Of a stretch of 5,678 bases of DNA, positions 1 to 5,645 are shown piece by piece (the stretch's first letter is position 1; every line of letters begins with the position of its first letter). The translations under genes and the position numbers were made by a program. Below the pieces are notes generated by a model, which was not told the DNA's origin, ran no database searches, and was given only the letters and a program-made list of their open reading frames with translations. This DNA is from DASWJQ01 sp036397095 (GTDB lineage Bacteria; Chloroflexota; Anaerolineae; Anaerolineales; E44-bin32), in contig DASWJQ010000012.1 in the NCBI GenBank assembly GCA_036397095.1, forward strand, positions 1-5,678, written 5' to 3'.

Positions 1-1
1 A

Positions 2-1696
2 TGGATCGAGATCGATCTTAAAAATCCCATGGACATTGGTCTGATCCGTCTACACGTCTACCAGTCGCTGCCGGGTCTGACCGCCCATCGCATCCTGCTC
101 CGGACAACGCAAGGGGACGACGTGCTGGTGGCCGAGCTGGCGGGCACCACAAGGGATGGTGCCATTCTCGACTTCCTGCCAGCCAGGCCGCTGTCCGGCA
201 TTCGCTTTGTGCGCATTGAGACCACGGCCGGCCCGGCTCACGTCTCCTGGCGCGAAATCGAGCTGATCCAGCCTGAGGCGGTTGCCCATTATCTGACGAC
301 GCCAACGCCGGATTTGGCCACGGCAATCGACCGGCTGCGGCTCGAGACGCCGGACGAAAAGCTCGACACGGCCTTCTATGCGGTCGAGGCGACTTGGTCC
401 GACCTGACTCGGCCGGGCCACCACACGACGGCCTTTCCGCTGCCTGGGGACTTCATTGTGCCTGGCGGCTTCTTCGATTGGTTTTTTTACTGGGATTCCT
501 ACTTCCTGATGACTGGCCTCGTCACTCAGGGCCACTGGCAGCTGGCCAAAGGGATCGTTGACAACTTCATAGCCTTGATCGAAGCCTACGGTTTTGTTCC
601 CAACTACGTCGCGCCGGACACCGTGTGCGACTCGCGCTCGCAGCCGCCTTACCTGACGGCCGCCATCCAGGAGGTGTACGGCTATGTGCAGGACGAGGCC
701 TGGCTGGCCCGCGCCTACCAGGCGGCGGTAACCGAATACGAAGGTTATTGGACCACCGAACCGCATTTGGTTCCCGAGACCGGTCTGAGCCGCTACTACG
801 ACGACACCGGCGCCGGCTGCCTGACGACTCCCGACACACCGCACTTCCGGGCGGTCGCCGAATCCGGCTGGGATAACACGCCTCGCTTCGGCAGCAACGC
901 GCGCCAGGTGCTGCCGGTCGACCTCAACGCTCAGCTCTACCGCTACGAAGTCGACCTGGTCGAATTTGCCCGGATGCTGGGCAGGATAGAGGAAGCCGAC
1001 CAATGGCAGCAGCGAGCCGAGGAACGCCGCCGCCTGATCGAGGCCTACTTCTGGGACGAAGCTAGCGGCTTCTTCCTTGACTATGACTTGACGACTGGGG
1101 CCGCGCTTGCCGGCACACCTCGCTGCCTGTCGGCCTATGTCACACTATGGGCCGGGGTGGCGACCGTGGTCCAGGCTGCCCGGCTCCAAGAAAGTCTGCC
1201 GTTGTTTGAAACCGAGCATGGCCTGGCATCGTGTGAACCCGGCTGGGCCGACAACACGCAGCACAATTACCCGGTAGGGTGGGCCTATTCCCACTGGTAC
1301 ACGATGGTAGGTCTGCGCCGCTACGGTTATCACGAGGACGGCGCCCGCCTCGCCTACAAGTGGGCGACGCTCGTGGCCGGCCGCCATGCCGAGACAGGGG
1401 TGTTTTGGGAGCGGTTCGACGTGGTGGATCCTGGGCGCCGGCCGGCCGGTCGCTATGATCCGCAAACCGGCTTTGGCTGGACCAACGGGGTGCTCGCCAG
1501 CGCAGTCGCCCGGGTCATTTTTGGCGCCGAGGCCGACTGGCGAACGGGCGACCTGATCTGGGATCCGCAGATTCCGCCGGCCTGGCAGGGCACGTTCGCT
1601 TCCATTTCCTTGCCGGACTACCCTTACCCAGGCGGGGTCGAGATCGAATGCCCGGCAGACCAGATCGGCTGTCAGGTCCGGCGGGGCGAGCCGTAG
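2..1696 (+). CDS. Trehalase-like GH37 glycosidase with N-terminal F5/8 type C module (5' partial)
   Basis: Glycoside hydrolase, probably cleaving a glucosidic bond; secretion cannot be judged because the N-terminus lies outside the window. The frame is open from base 2, and the codons before the first ATG (29) read WIEIDLKNP, a typical discoidin strand, so ATG 29 is internal. Numbering from that ATG, residues 1-80 complete the F5/8C module and about 90-555 form the (alpha/alpha)6 glycosidase. Visible landmarks are PGGFF...YWDSY (145-158), RSQPP (203-207), AESGWD (277-282), PVDLNAQLY (296-304), PVGWA (415-419), WERFDV (460-465) and GFGWTNGV (481-488). By analogy with E. coli trehalase Asp312 and Glu496, D282 is the likely acid and E461 the likely base. 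Both PROSITE-type trehalase signatures are degenerate (PGGRF has become PGGFF; QWD has become QHN), so the substrate may not be trehalose. Family membership is strong; specificity is unknown. Confidence 0.85.
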   Translation, partial: WIEIDLKNPMDIGLIRLHVYQSLPGLTAHRILLRTTQGDDVLVAELAGTTRDGAILDFLPARPLSGIRFVRIETTAGPAHVSWREIELIQPEAVAHYLTTPTPDLATAIDRLRLETPDEKLDTAFYAVEATWSDLTRPGHHTTAFPLPGDFIVPGGFFDWFFYWDSYFLMTGLVTQGHWQLAKGIVDNFIALIEAYGFVPNYVAPDTVCDSRSQPPYLTAAIQEVYGYVQDEAWLARAYQAAVTEYEGYWTTEPHLVPETGLSRYYDDTGAGCLTTPDTPHFRAVAESGWDNTPRFGSNARQVLPVDLNAQLYRYEVDLVEFARMLGRIEEADQWQQRAEERRRLIEAYFWDEASGFFLDYDLTTGAALAGTPRCLSAYVTLWAGVATVVQAARLQESLPLFETEHGLASCEPGWADNTQHNYPVGWAYSHWYTMVGLRRYGYHEDGARLAYKWATLVAGRHAETGVFWERFDVVDPGRRPAGRYDPQTGFGWTNGVLASAVARVIFGAEADWRTGDLIWDPQIPPAWQGTFASISLPDYPYPGGVEIECPADQIGCQVRRGEP

Positions 1697-1915
1697 TGGC
1701 CAGTCCATGACTGCTGTACCGAGGCTTTCGACAGCCCGTTCGCAACCGAATGGGATCATCCTGGGTCAGACCTAGTTTGAAAATAGCTGGACGCTTGCGA
1801 GGAGGTTCTGCGCCCGGGCTGCGGGTTGTGCGTGGGCATGCGTGTGCGGCCACCCGGCCGAGCCGGCATTACTGGTAGTAGGTCCGTTGCTTCCAGAATA
1901 GAAGGCGGGTGCCGA

Positions 1916-3142
1916 TTAGTTAGATTCGGCGAGATGGACACGAGTCTCGGGCTTGAACGCCACCCACGAAAACCAGAAATGGTTTACGCCCACGACTGGC
2001 TCCAAACGGCTGCCCGACAAGGGGCCATCGAACGCCAAACCGAACAAGTTCCAGCTGCTGCCGGTCTGTTCGTCCTCGATAACCCCATCGATGAAGACAA
2101 ACGTCAAGACCTGCCCATTGCTCACCCGGGAATATGCGGTGGCGGCGCCCACATCGCGGCCCTGGGCGATTTGCCCGGTATCGAGTGCCGAAGCCGTGCC
2201 CGGCTGCCACATCACGACGATCGGTTCGCCGCCGACAGCGGCATTGACCACGCCTCGTTCAGCCAGGAGGTCATAGGCAAAGGCAACCGAGTCGCCCTGG
2301 AGTTCTACAGCCAGGATGCGGGCCATCGCCGGGAGCTGATCGGGGGTCTCAGGGCCGTCATACAGGAACGGCGACCGGTTGATATCGTCATAACCCCGGT
2401 ACGGGTTCTCTCCATAGGGCCGGTTGAAGCCGGTGTCTTGCGACAGCACTCGCGCGGCTGGGAATTCGGCCTGGAAGTCTTGCCAGGCGACGATCGGCGC
2501 CGGCAAGAACTTCAACTGTGTTCGGGTCATTTGGCCAACAATGGCCTCGCCGCTGGCTTGCTGCCACCAGGTCTCGGTCTGGCGATCGTACATGATGAGG
2601 TTGCTATAGCGTAGGCGTCCGGTTGTGCCAAAGTCGAGAATCAGGCCCTCCACCGTGCGCTCAAAGGCAATTGCCGTGTTGCACAGTGGGCAAAAGGTGA
2701 TCAACACCGGGACCCCGCCGACCGTGTCGTTCACGATTTCATGCCAGACCAGGATTTGCAGGGGGTAGGCGCGCGCCTCGCCGCCAGCCTCAAAGGCGAT
2801 CACCGGCTCGTTGGGCGCCAACCATTCGTCGGCCTGCTCCAGCGATACAAAGGATGGTTCATCAATGGCCGGGATGCCATCCTTGGGCGGACCGCCAGAC
2901 AGGATCTCCCGGTAATCAACGCTATGCAGGCTGAAGTCGGTTGTGAACTCAAGGGCTGCGCCAGCCGGGGGGAACAGCAGGCTGTCGCCAGGCGCAGCGG
3001 TTGGGGGTTGGGTTGGATCGCCGGCGACCTCTGAGGGAGCGCCGCCGGTCGGTATGGATTCTTCGTCGGAGGCCAGTGACGCCGGGCCGGCGCAACCTGT
3101 CAGCAACAAGCCAGTGATGACAAGGAAGCCAAGGGATTTCAT
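1916..3142 (-). CDS. DUF3179 domain lipoprotein
   Basis: Predicted membrane-anchored lipoprotein facing outward, 408 aa, of unknown biochemical function. The N-terminus is a short Lys, a hydrophobic stretch and a lipobox LLTGC with the lipidated Cys at residue 17, followed by a Pro/Gly/Ala-rich linker to about residue 70. The rest matches the DUF3179 family: DGIPAID (89-95), LVWHEIVND (131-139), FCPLCNTAIAF with a CxxC at 151-154, DRQTETWW (186-193) and a C-terminal HFWFSWVAFKPET (388-400). The CxxC with nearby His could bind a metal or be redox active, which is inference. The start at 3142 is chosen over ATG codons at 3175 and 3163 because it puts the signal peptide at the very N-terminus and has AAGGAG 12 nt upstream; the earlier starts would place that SD inside the gene. 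It lies 84 nt downstream of the anti-sigma gene on the same strand, so co-transcription or control by that sigma factor is plausible. Stop codon TAA. Confidence 0.88.
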   Translation of the reverse strand: MKSLGFLVITGLLLTGCAGPASLASDEESIPTGGAPSEVAGDPTQPPTAAPGDSLLFPPAGAALEFTTDFSLHSVDYREILSGGPPKDGIPAIDEPSFVSLEQADEWLAPNEPVIAFEAGGEARAYPLQILVWHEIVNDTVGGVPVLITFCPLCNTAIAFERTVEGLILDFGTTGRLRYSNLIMYDRQTETWWQQASGEAIVGQMTRTQLKFLPAPIVAWQDFQAEFPAARVLSQDTGFNRPYGENPYRGYDDINRSPFLYDGPETPDQLPAMARILAVELQGDSVAFAYDLLAERGVVNAAVGGEPIVVMWQPGTASALDTGQIAQGRDVGAATAYSRVSNGQVLTFVFIDGVIEDEQTGSSWNLFGLAFDGPLSGSRLEPVVGVNHFWFSWVAFKPETRVHLAESN

Positions 3143-3154
3143 GGCAACCGACCA

Positions 3155-3160
3155 CTCCTT
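3155..3160 (-). promoter_or_regulatory. Shine-Dalgarno of the DUF3179 gene
   Basis: AAGGAG on the minus strand, 12 nt before the ATG at 3142. The spacing is a little long, but no other purine-rich site lies closer. It decides the start in favour of the codon that begins the lipoprotein signal peptide. It sits between two inverted-repeat arms (3162-3187 hairpin and the 3145-3153 arm). Confidence 0.6.
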
Positions 3161-3161
3161 C

Positions 3162-3187
3162 ATTCGGCAGGGCACGGCCCTGCGAAT
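3162..3187 (-). repeat. Hairpin in the leader of the DUF3179 gene
   Basis: Perfect 7-bp arms GCAGGGC (3167-3173) and GCCCTGC (3177-3183) around a 3-nt loop, extended by ATTC/GAAT (3162-3165 and 3184-3187) after a single bulged G at 3166. In the minus-strand transcript the hairpin ends one nucleotide before the AAGGAG Shine-Dalgarno. No U-run follows, so it is not an ordinary intrinsic terminator. Possible roles are a translation-control or mRNA-stability element, or a protein operator. Confidence 0.6.
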
Positions 3188-3226
3188 CCGATGTCTACAA
3201 TCTGGACGAGGTCGGTTGGGGTTGTC

Positions 3227-3529
3227 TTACGTGGATTCAGTCGTCAGGATGTGGAGTAGGGCTTCGAACTCGGCGCGGCAATCGGGGCAGCGGGCCAGAT
3301 GGTCGTGGATTCGCTCCATCCAGGGCGTTCCGTCGCGGCCGGCTGCGACCGCTTCGGCATACTGGTCAAGCAGAAGATAAACCTGCCGGCAGTCGTATTC
3401 ATTGGCCTGCGTGCTGGCCAGCTGACGCGCCACGTTCACCAGACTTGCGGCGGTTGGTGGCCGGCCGTCGCCTGTTCGTTTGCCGAACCAGCCGGCGAGG
3501 CGTTGAAAGATTCCCGTCATCTTAGGCAT
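3227..3529 (-). CDS. Zinc-finger (ZAS-like) anti-sigma factor, soluble
   Basis: Small 100-aa protein likely to bind and restrain the sigma factor encoded just upstream. The C-terminal half carries the zinc-binding pattern of ZAS/zf-HC2 anti-sigma factors: C47, then H77-x3-C81-x2-C84 within HDHLARCPDC, followed by a short helix. No transmembrane segment is visible, so it should act in the cytoplasm, unlike many ECF anti-sigmas that are membrane anchored. The zinc motif lies near the C-terminus with about 46 residues before it, so the N-terminal part may contribute to sigma binding. Its ATG overlaps the end of the sigma gene by 8 nt (ATGCCTAA), typical of translational coupling. A second ATG (codon 4, at 3520) is slightly better spaced from the AAAGG preceding the overlap and could be the real start. 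Stop codon TAA. Role is inferred from motif plus context. Confidence 0.78.
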   Translation of the reverse strand: MPKMTGIFQRLAGWFGKRTGDGRPPTAASLVNVARQLASTQANEYDCRQVYLLLDQYAEAVAAGRDGTPWMERIHDHLARCPDCRAEFEALLHILTTEST

Positions 3530-4214
3530 CGCCTTTCTTGACGACCTGACCAGGCTCGCTATTACCTGTTTCGAAGACGGCCAGAACGTCGGCCGGATCC
3601 AGGCCCTCCAGCATTAAGCGGCGCTTCAATCTGAGCCTGGCGTCGTGCATTCGCTTGTAGAGTGCGTTGCGCTCGATTCCCAATTTCTGGGCCAGTGCCT
3701 CCATCGGCACGCCGCGGACAGTGATCGCCTCCATCATGGCCATCTGCTGGTCACTGAGCTCGTCGCCGACAATCCTGCCAACCCGTTCCAATAAGTCACG
3801 TTGTTCCGCAATGGCTTCGGGTCCTGGTCTGTCGTCGGCCACGACCAAGCTGGTCGCCGGCCCCGCTTCGGGATCGAGCATGGCATCAAGCGAGACGTCC
3901 CGCCACTGCTTGCGGCGTAGTTCACTCAATGCCAGATGGATGGCAACCTTGTAGGCCCAGGTTGTGAATTGGCTGCGCCCCTCGAAGGTCTCAAGCCTGT
4001 CCAGGATACGCAACAACGCCTCTTGTGTGGTCTCTTCGGCCAGCCCTTCGAGCTCGTCCGAGTACGGCTCCAGCCATTTGGTCAAACCACGCCGCAAGCC
4101 CGCCAACAGAAGCTGGCGCAGGTCCGCCAGCGCCTGCTCGCGATCCTGGCCATCTGAACTCAGATCCGCCAGCCAGGCCTCGTTTGACCTTGATCGAGCC
4201 GTATTCTGGGACAA
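3522..4214 (-). CDS. ECF-type RNA polymerase sigma-70 family factor
   Basis: Directs RNA polymerase to a specific promoter set. The 230-aa protein has sigma region 2 at about 25-103, including EETTQEALLRILDRL (60-74) and FTTWAYKVAIHLALSELRRKQ (the core-binding and -10 recognition helices), a polar linker without sigma region 3, and sigma region 4 at about 152-201 with a helix-turn-helix around MEALAQKLGIERNALYKR (171-188). It is longer than most ECF factors because of about 30 residues after region 4. The start is TTG, preceded by GGAGG with 7-nt spacing; an in-frame TAG eight codons upstream excludes a longer form. It is followed with an 8-nt overlap by a zinc-finger anti-sigma gene, the usual partner arrangement. 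The ECF subgroup and target promoters cannot be told from the sequence alone. Stop codon TAA. Confidence 0.88.
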   Translation of the reverse strand: MSQNTARSRSNEAWLADLSSDGQDREQALADLRQLLLAGLRRGLTKWLEPYSDELEGLAEETTQEALLRILDRLETFEGRSQFTTWAYKVAIHLALSELRRKQWRDVSLDAMLDPEAGPATSLVVADDRPGPEAIAEQRDLLERVGRIVGDELSDQQMAMMEAITVRGVPMEALAQKLGIERNALYKRMHDARLRLKRRLMLEGLDPADVLAVFETGNSEPGQVVKKGDA

Positions 4215-4221
4215 GATCTTG

Positions 4222-4226
4222 CCTCC
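4222..4226 (-). promoter_or_regulatory. Shine-Dalgarno fixing the TTG start of the sigma gene
   Basis: GGAGG on the minus strand, 7 nt before the TTG at 4214. No in-frame ATG or GTG lies between it and the upstream in-frame TAG, so this site is the evidence for a non-ATG start. Confidence 0.7.
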
Positions 4227-4346
4227 GGGGGCATTCTAGCACCCGGCCACCGCCGTCCAGCGGTTTACCAACTGACCCGATCGGCCAATCGGTAAGAAGA
4301 CACAGCTTCGTGTTGTCGGAATGGGCGAGACGAGACCAAGGTCTGT

Positions 4347-4351
4347 GGAGG
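4347..4351 (+). promoter_or_regulatory. Shine-Dalgarno of folE
   Basis: GGAGG with 5-nt spacing to the ATG at 4357. It supports that start over the in-frame ATG at 4321, which would place this SD inside the coding region. Confidence 0.7.
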
Positions 4352-4356
4352 TAGGC

Positions 4357-4596
4357 ATGGCAAGAAATGGGGTTGCAGCGCGTGGCGGTGATCTATTCAC
4401 GGAAACCCATGAGCTGACGGATGTTCAGACGCGAGTGCCGATCCTGGACCCTGAGACCAGCGTCCGAGAAGCCGTGACGACCATCCTGGCAAGCGTCGGT
4501 GAGGATCCGGAGCGGGACGGCCTGCGGGATACGCCCGCACGTGTCGCCCGGATGTATGCCGAGCTGTTAGAAGGCTACCAGCAGGATCTGGAGTAA
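4357..4596 (+). CDS. folE: GTP cyclohydrolase I, N-terminal part (ends at an in-frame TAA)
   Basis: Encodes 79 aa matching the helical N-terminal region of type I GTP cyclohydrolase: residues reading VREAVTTILASVGEDPERDGL, then RDTPARVARMYAELLEGY, the family's conserved helix before the catalytic T-fold. It ends with QQDLE and TAA (4594-4596). The next codon, GTG, continues the same reading frame into the rest of the enzyme. Reading through, the protein would be 217 aa, close to E. coli FolE (222 aa), so this is one gene broken by a single codon and not a natural short protein by homology. This fragment has no catalytic residues and should be inactive alone. TAA is one base change from AAA, GAA or CAA, all plausible at this loosely conserved position. 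Possible explanations are a real nonsense mutation, a sequencing or assembly error, readthrough, or a split enzyme. It sits divergently from the sigma gene. Confidence 0.85.
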   Translation: MARNGVAARGGDLFTETHELTDVQTRVPILDPETSVREAVTTILASVGEDPERDGLRDTPARVARMYAELLEGYQQDLE

Positions 4597-5010
4597 GTGG
4601 TCAATGGTGCACGTTTCCAGGCCGCCTATGGCGACGGTGAAATGATCCTTGCGACCGGCATTCGTTTCGAGTCGATGTGCGAACATCACATGCTGCCCTT
4701 CACGGGGATAGCGCACGTTGCCTACGTGCCAACCGATCGAGTAATCGGGTTGAGCAAGATCCCGCGGATTGTCGACATGTTTGCTCACCGGCTACAGATC
4801 CAGGAGCGGCTGACCAACGAAATCGCCGACGGCCTGGCGGACAGCATTGGCGCAGCGGGCGTCATGGTTATTGTCGAAGGCGAACATTCTTGTGCCAGCC
4901 TGCGAGGGGTGAAGAAGCACGGGCTGATCATGACAACGACCGCTCAGCGCGGATCGTTCCGAACGGATCGCGGGCTGCGCGATGAGTTCTACCGGCTGTT
5001 GGGCCGCTGA
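4597..5010 (+). CDS. folE: GTP cyclohydrolase I, C-terminal catalytic T-fold part
   Basis: Continues the previous entry in the same frame directly after TAA 4594-4596. GTP cyclohydrolase I converts GTP to 7,8-dihydroneopterin triphosphate, the entry to folate and pterin synthesis, as a cytoplasmic homodecamer. All hallmark residues are present (numbering from GTG 4597): zinc ligands C28 and H31 in CEHHMLPF, GLSKIPRIV (51-59) with S53/K54, Q69-E70 in IQERLT, and H97, C99 and R103 in EHSCASLRG. If translated on its own it would start at the GTG abutting the stop, with GGAG only 3 nt upstream, so initiation would be by termination-reinitiation and probably weak. No decay is seen here: no frameshift and no lost active-site residue. 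That means any inactivation is recent or the stop is not real. Thioredoxin follows 118 nt downstream. Confidence 0.88.
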   Translation: MVNGARFQAAYGDGEMILATGIRFESMCEHHMLPFTGIAHVAYVPTDRVIGLSKIPRIVDMFAHRLQIQERLTNEIADGLADSIGAAGVMVIVEGEHSCASLRGVKKHGLIMTTTAQRGSFRTDRGLRDEFYRLLGR

Positions 5011-5059
5011 CCAACCAGCGATGGCCGAGCAGGCTGCGGGAGGATCTTCGGTTGGTCAG
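5007..5059 (+). repeat. 10-bp inverted repeat spanning the folE stop codon
   Basis: CTGACCAACC (5007-5016) and GGTTGGTCAG (5050-5059) are exact reverse complements separated by 33 nt. The left arm includes the folE TGA. A small inner hairpin (GCA/TGC arms) is possible in the loop. No T-run follows, so it is not a standard terminator; it could be an mRNA-processing or stability element between folE and trx. Confidence 0.5.
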
Positions 5060-5128
5060 AAGGCGCGTAAGAATGTGGCCCCTCAGGTTGTCTATCCGCT
5101 AGAAGCAGTAGAAGGAGCAGGCGAAGGT

Positions 5129-5488
5129 ATGAGTTCGGTAATGCACGTTACAAGCGAGGATTTCAGTGAGCGAGTTCTGGCCTCTGAACTTCCGGTCGTT
5201 GTTGACTTCTGGGCGGCCTGGTGTGGCCCCTGTCTGATGATGGCGCCGGAATTCGAAGCGTTGGCTGAGGAGATGGCGGGCGTTGCGGCATTCGCCAAGC
5301 TGAATGTCGATGAGCATCCCGACATCTCGCAGCGCTATGACGTCGCCGGCATTCCCACGCTGATTGTTTTCGCCGATGGGGAAGTACAAGGCCGCCTGGT
5401 TGGGTTTGCTCCAAAGGAACATATCCGGCACAGCTTGGAGCACGTCCTGCAGGATGCGGCCATGGACCCGGCGTCCGCCGCCGCGTGA
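5129..5488 (+). CDS. trxA: Thioredoxin
   Basis: Cytoplasmic thiol-disulfide reductant of 119 aa, the standard thioredoxin length. Residues fall at the classical E. coli positions: D26 (buried acid), W31-C32-G33-P34-C35 redox site in FWAAWCGPC, K57, and cis-Pro P76 in GIPT, followed by FADGEV and the glycine of VGF. The start at ATG 5129 is chosen because it gives the normal fold length and has AAGGAG at 5112-5117 (11-nt spacing). A longer in-frame start at 4982 would overlap folE and add 49 residues with no thioredoxin character. ATG 5141 is a possible shorter start. The C-terminal tail is Ala-rich (DPASAAA). It lies 118 nt after folE on the same strand and is closed by an intrinsic terminator, so the two may share a transcript. 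The exact paralogue (trxA or another) is not provable here. Confidence 0.92.
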   Translation: MSSVMHVTSEDFSERVLASELPVVVDFWAAWCGPCLMMAPEFEALAEEMAGVAAFAKLNVDEHPDISQRYDVAGIPTLIVFADGEVQGRLVGFAPKEHIRHSLEHVLQDAAMDPASAAA

Positions 5489-5512
5489 AACTCGTCAGGA
5501 CTCAGGAGGAAA

Positions 5513-5546
5513 GGGGCAGGGGCTGCCCAGCCTCTGCCCCCTTTTT
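5513..5546 (+). terminator. Rho-independent terminator after thioredoxin
   Basis: A 12-bp stem, GGGGCAGGGGCT (5513-5524) with AGCCTCTGCCCC (5529-5540), contains one G-U pair and a GCCC tetraloop. It is followed by C and five T (5542-5546). It starts 25 nt after the trx stop and should end the folE-trx transcription unit. Confidence 0.92.
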
Positions 5547-5645
5547 CGCTGCAAGCTGACGCACCAGGAACAGCGAACAAGAAGAACATCACGGGTACCA
5601 GATCCGCTTGTCACCAACTATCACAATCATTAGGGGAGGAACGCC

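Larger units (their letters stand above)
3145..3218 (-). repeat. Outer 9-bp inverted repeat enclosing the leader hairpin
   Basis: CAACCGACC at 3145-3153 is the exact reverse complement of GGTCGGTTG at 3210-3218. The 56-nt interval holds the inner hairpin and the Shine-Dalgarno. In the mRNA the distal arm ends 2 nt before the ATG of the lipoprotein gene, so pairing would constrain the initiation region. Seen directly; function is inferred. Confidence 0.5.
4215..4356. promoter_or_regulatory. Divergent intergenic control region between the sigma gene and folE
   Basis: This 142-nt gap separates two gene groups transcribed away from each other, so it should hold promoters for both. Two nested inverted repeats are visible: TTACC/GGTAA (4265-4269 and 4291-4295) and CCGAT/ATCGG (4277-4281 and 4288-4292). 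I could not identify -35/-10 pairs I trust on either strand. The promoter role is inferred from gene orientation. Confidence 0.45.

Noticed and set aside
50..1003. Long minus-strand open frame (317 codons) opposite the glycosidase gene
   Set aside because: Its translation has no recognisable domain and is biased as expected for the antisense of a GC-rich gene; the plus-strand product has clear family motifs.
1697..1915. Gap between convergent genes, including a 6-bp hairpin at 1761-1775 (CTGGGT/ACCTAG)
   Set aside because: The stem is short, has a G-U pair, and is followed only by TTTG, so I do not call a terminator; no gene-like frame with a good start is visible.
1826..2614. Plus-strand open frame opposite the DUF3179 gene
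   Set aside because: The minus-strand protein has a lipobox and DUF3179 motifs across the same bases; the plus frame is an antisense shadow.
4233..4238. TAGAAT on the minus strand as a -10 box for the sigma gene
   Set aside because: A transcript from it would start at about the Shine-Dalgarno, and no good -35 lies at the right distance.
4594..4596. Recoding of TAA as a sense codon by an alternative genetic code
   Set aside because: Three other genes in the window terminate with TAA at family-appropriate ends, so a genome-wide reassignment is not supported.
4982..5128. Upstream extension of thioredoxin to a start at 4982
   Set aside because: It overlaps folE, adds 49 residues without thioredoxin similarity, and skips the ATG that gives the canonical length.
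5608..5633. TTGTCA as a -35 box for the gene starting at 5646
   Set aside because: No -10-like hexamer at 16-18 nt spacing; the best candidate (CATTAG) is only 14 nt away.
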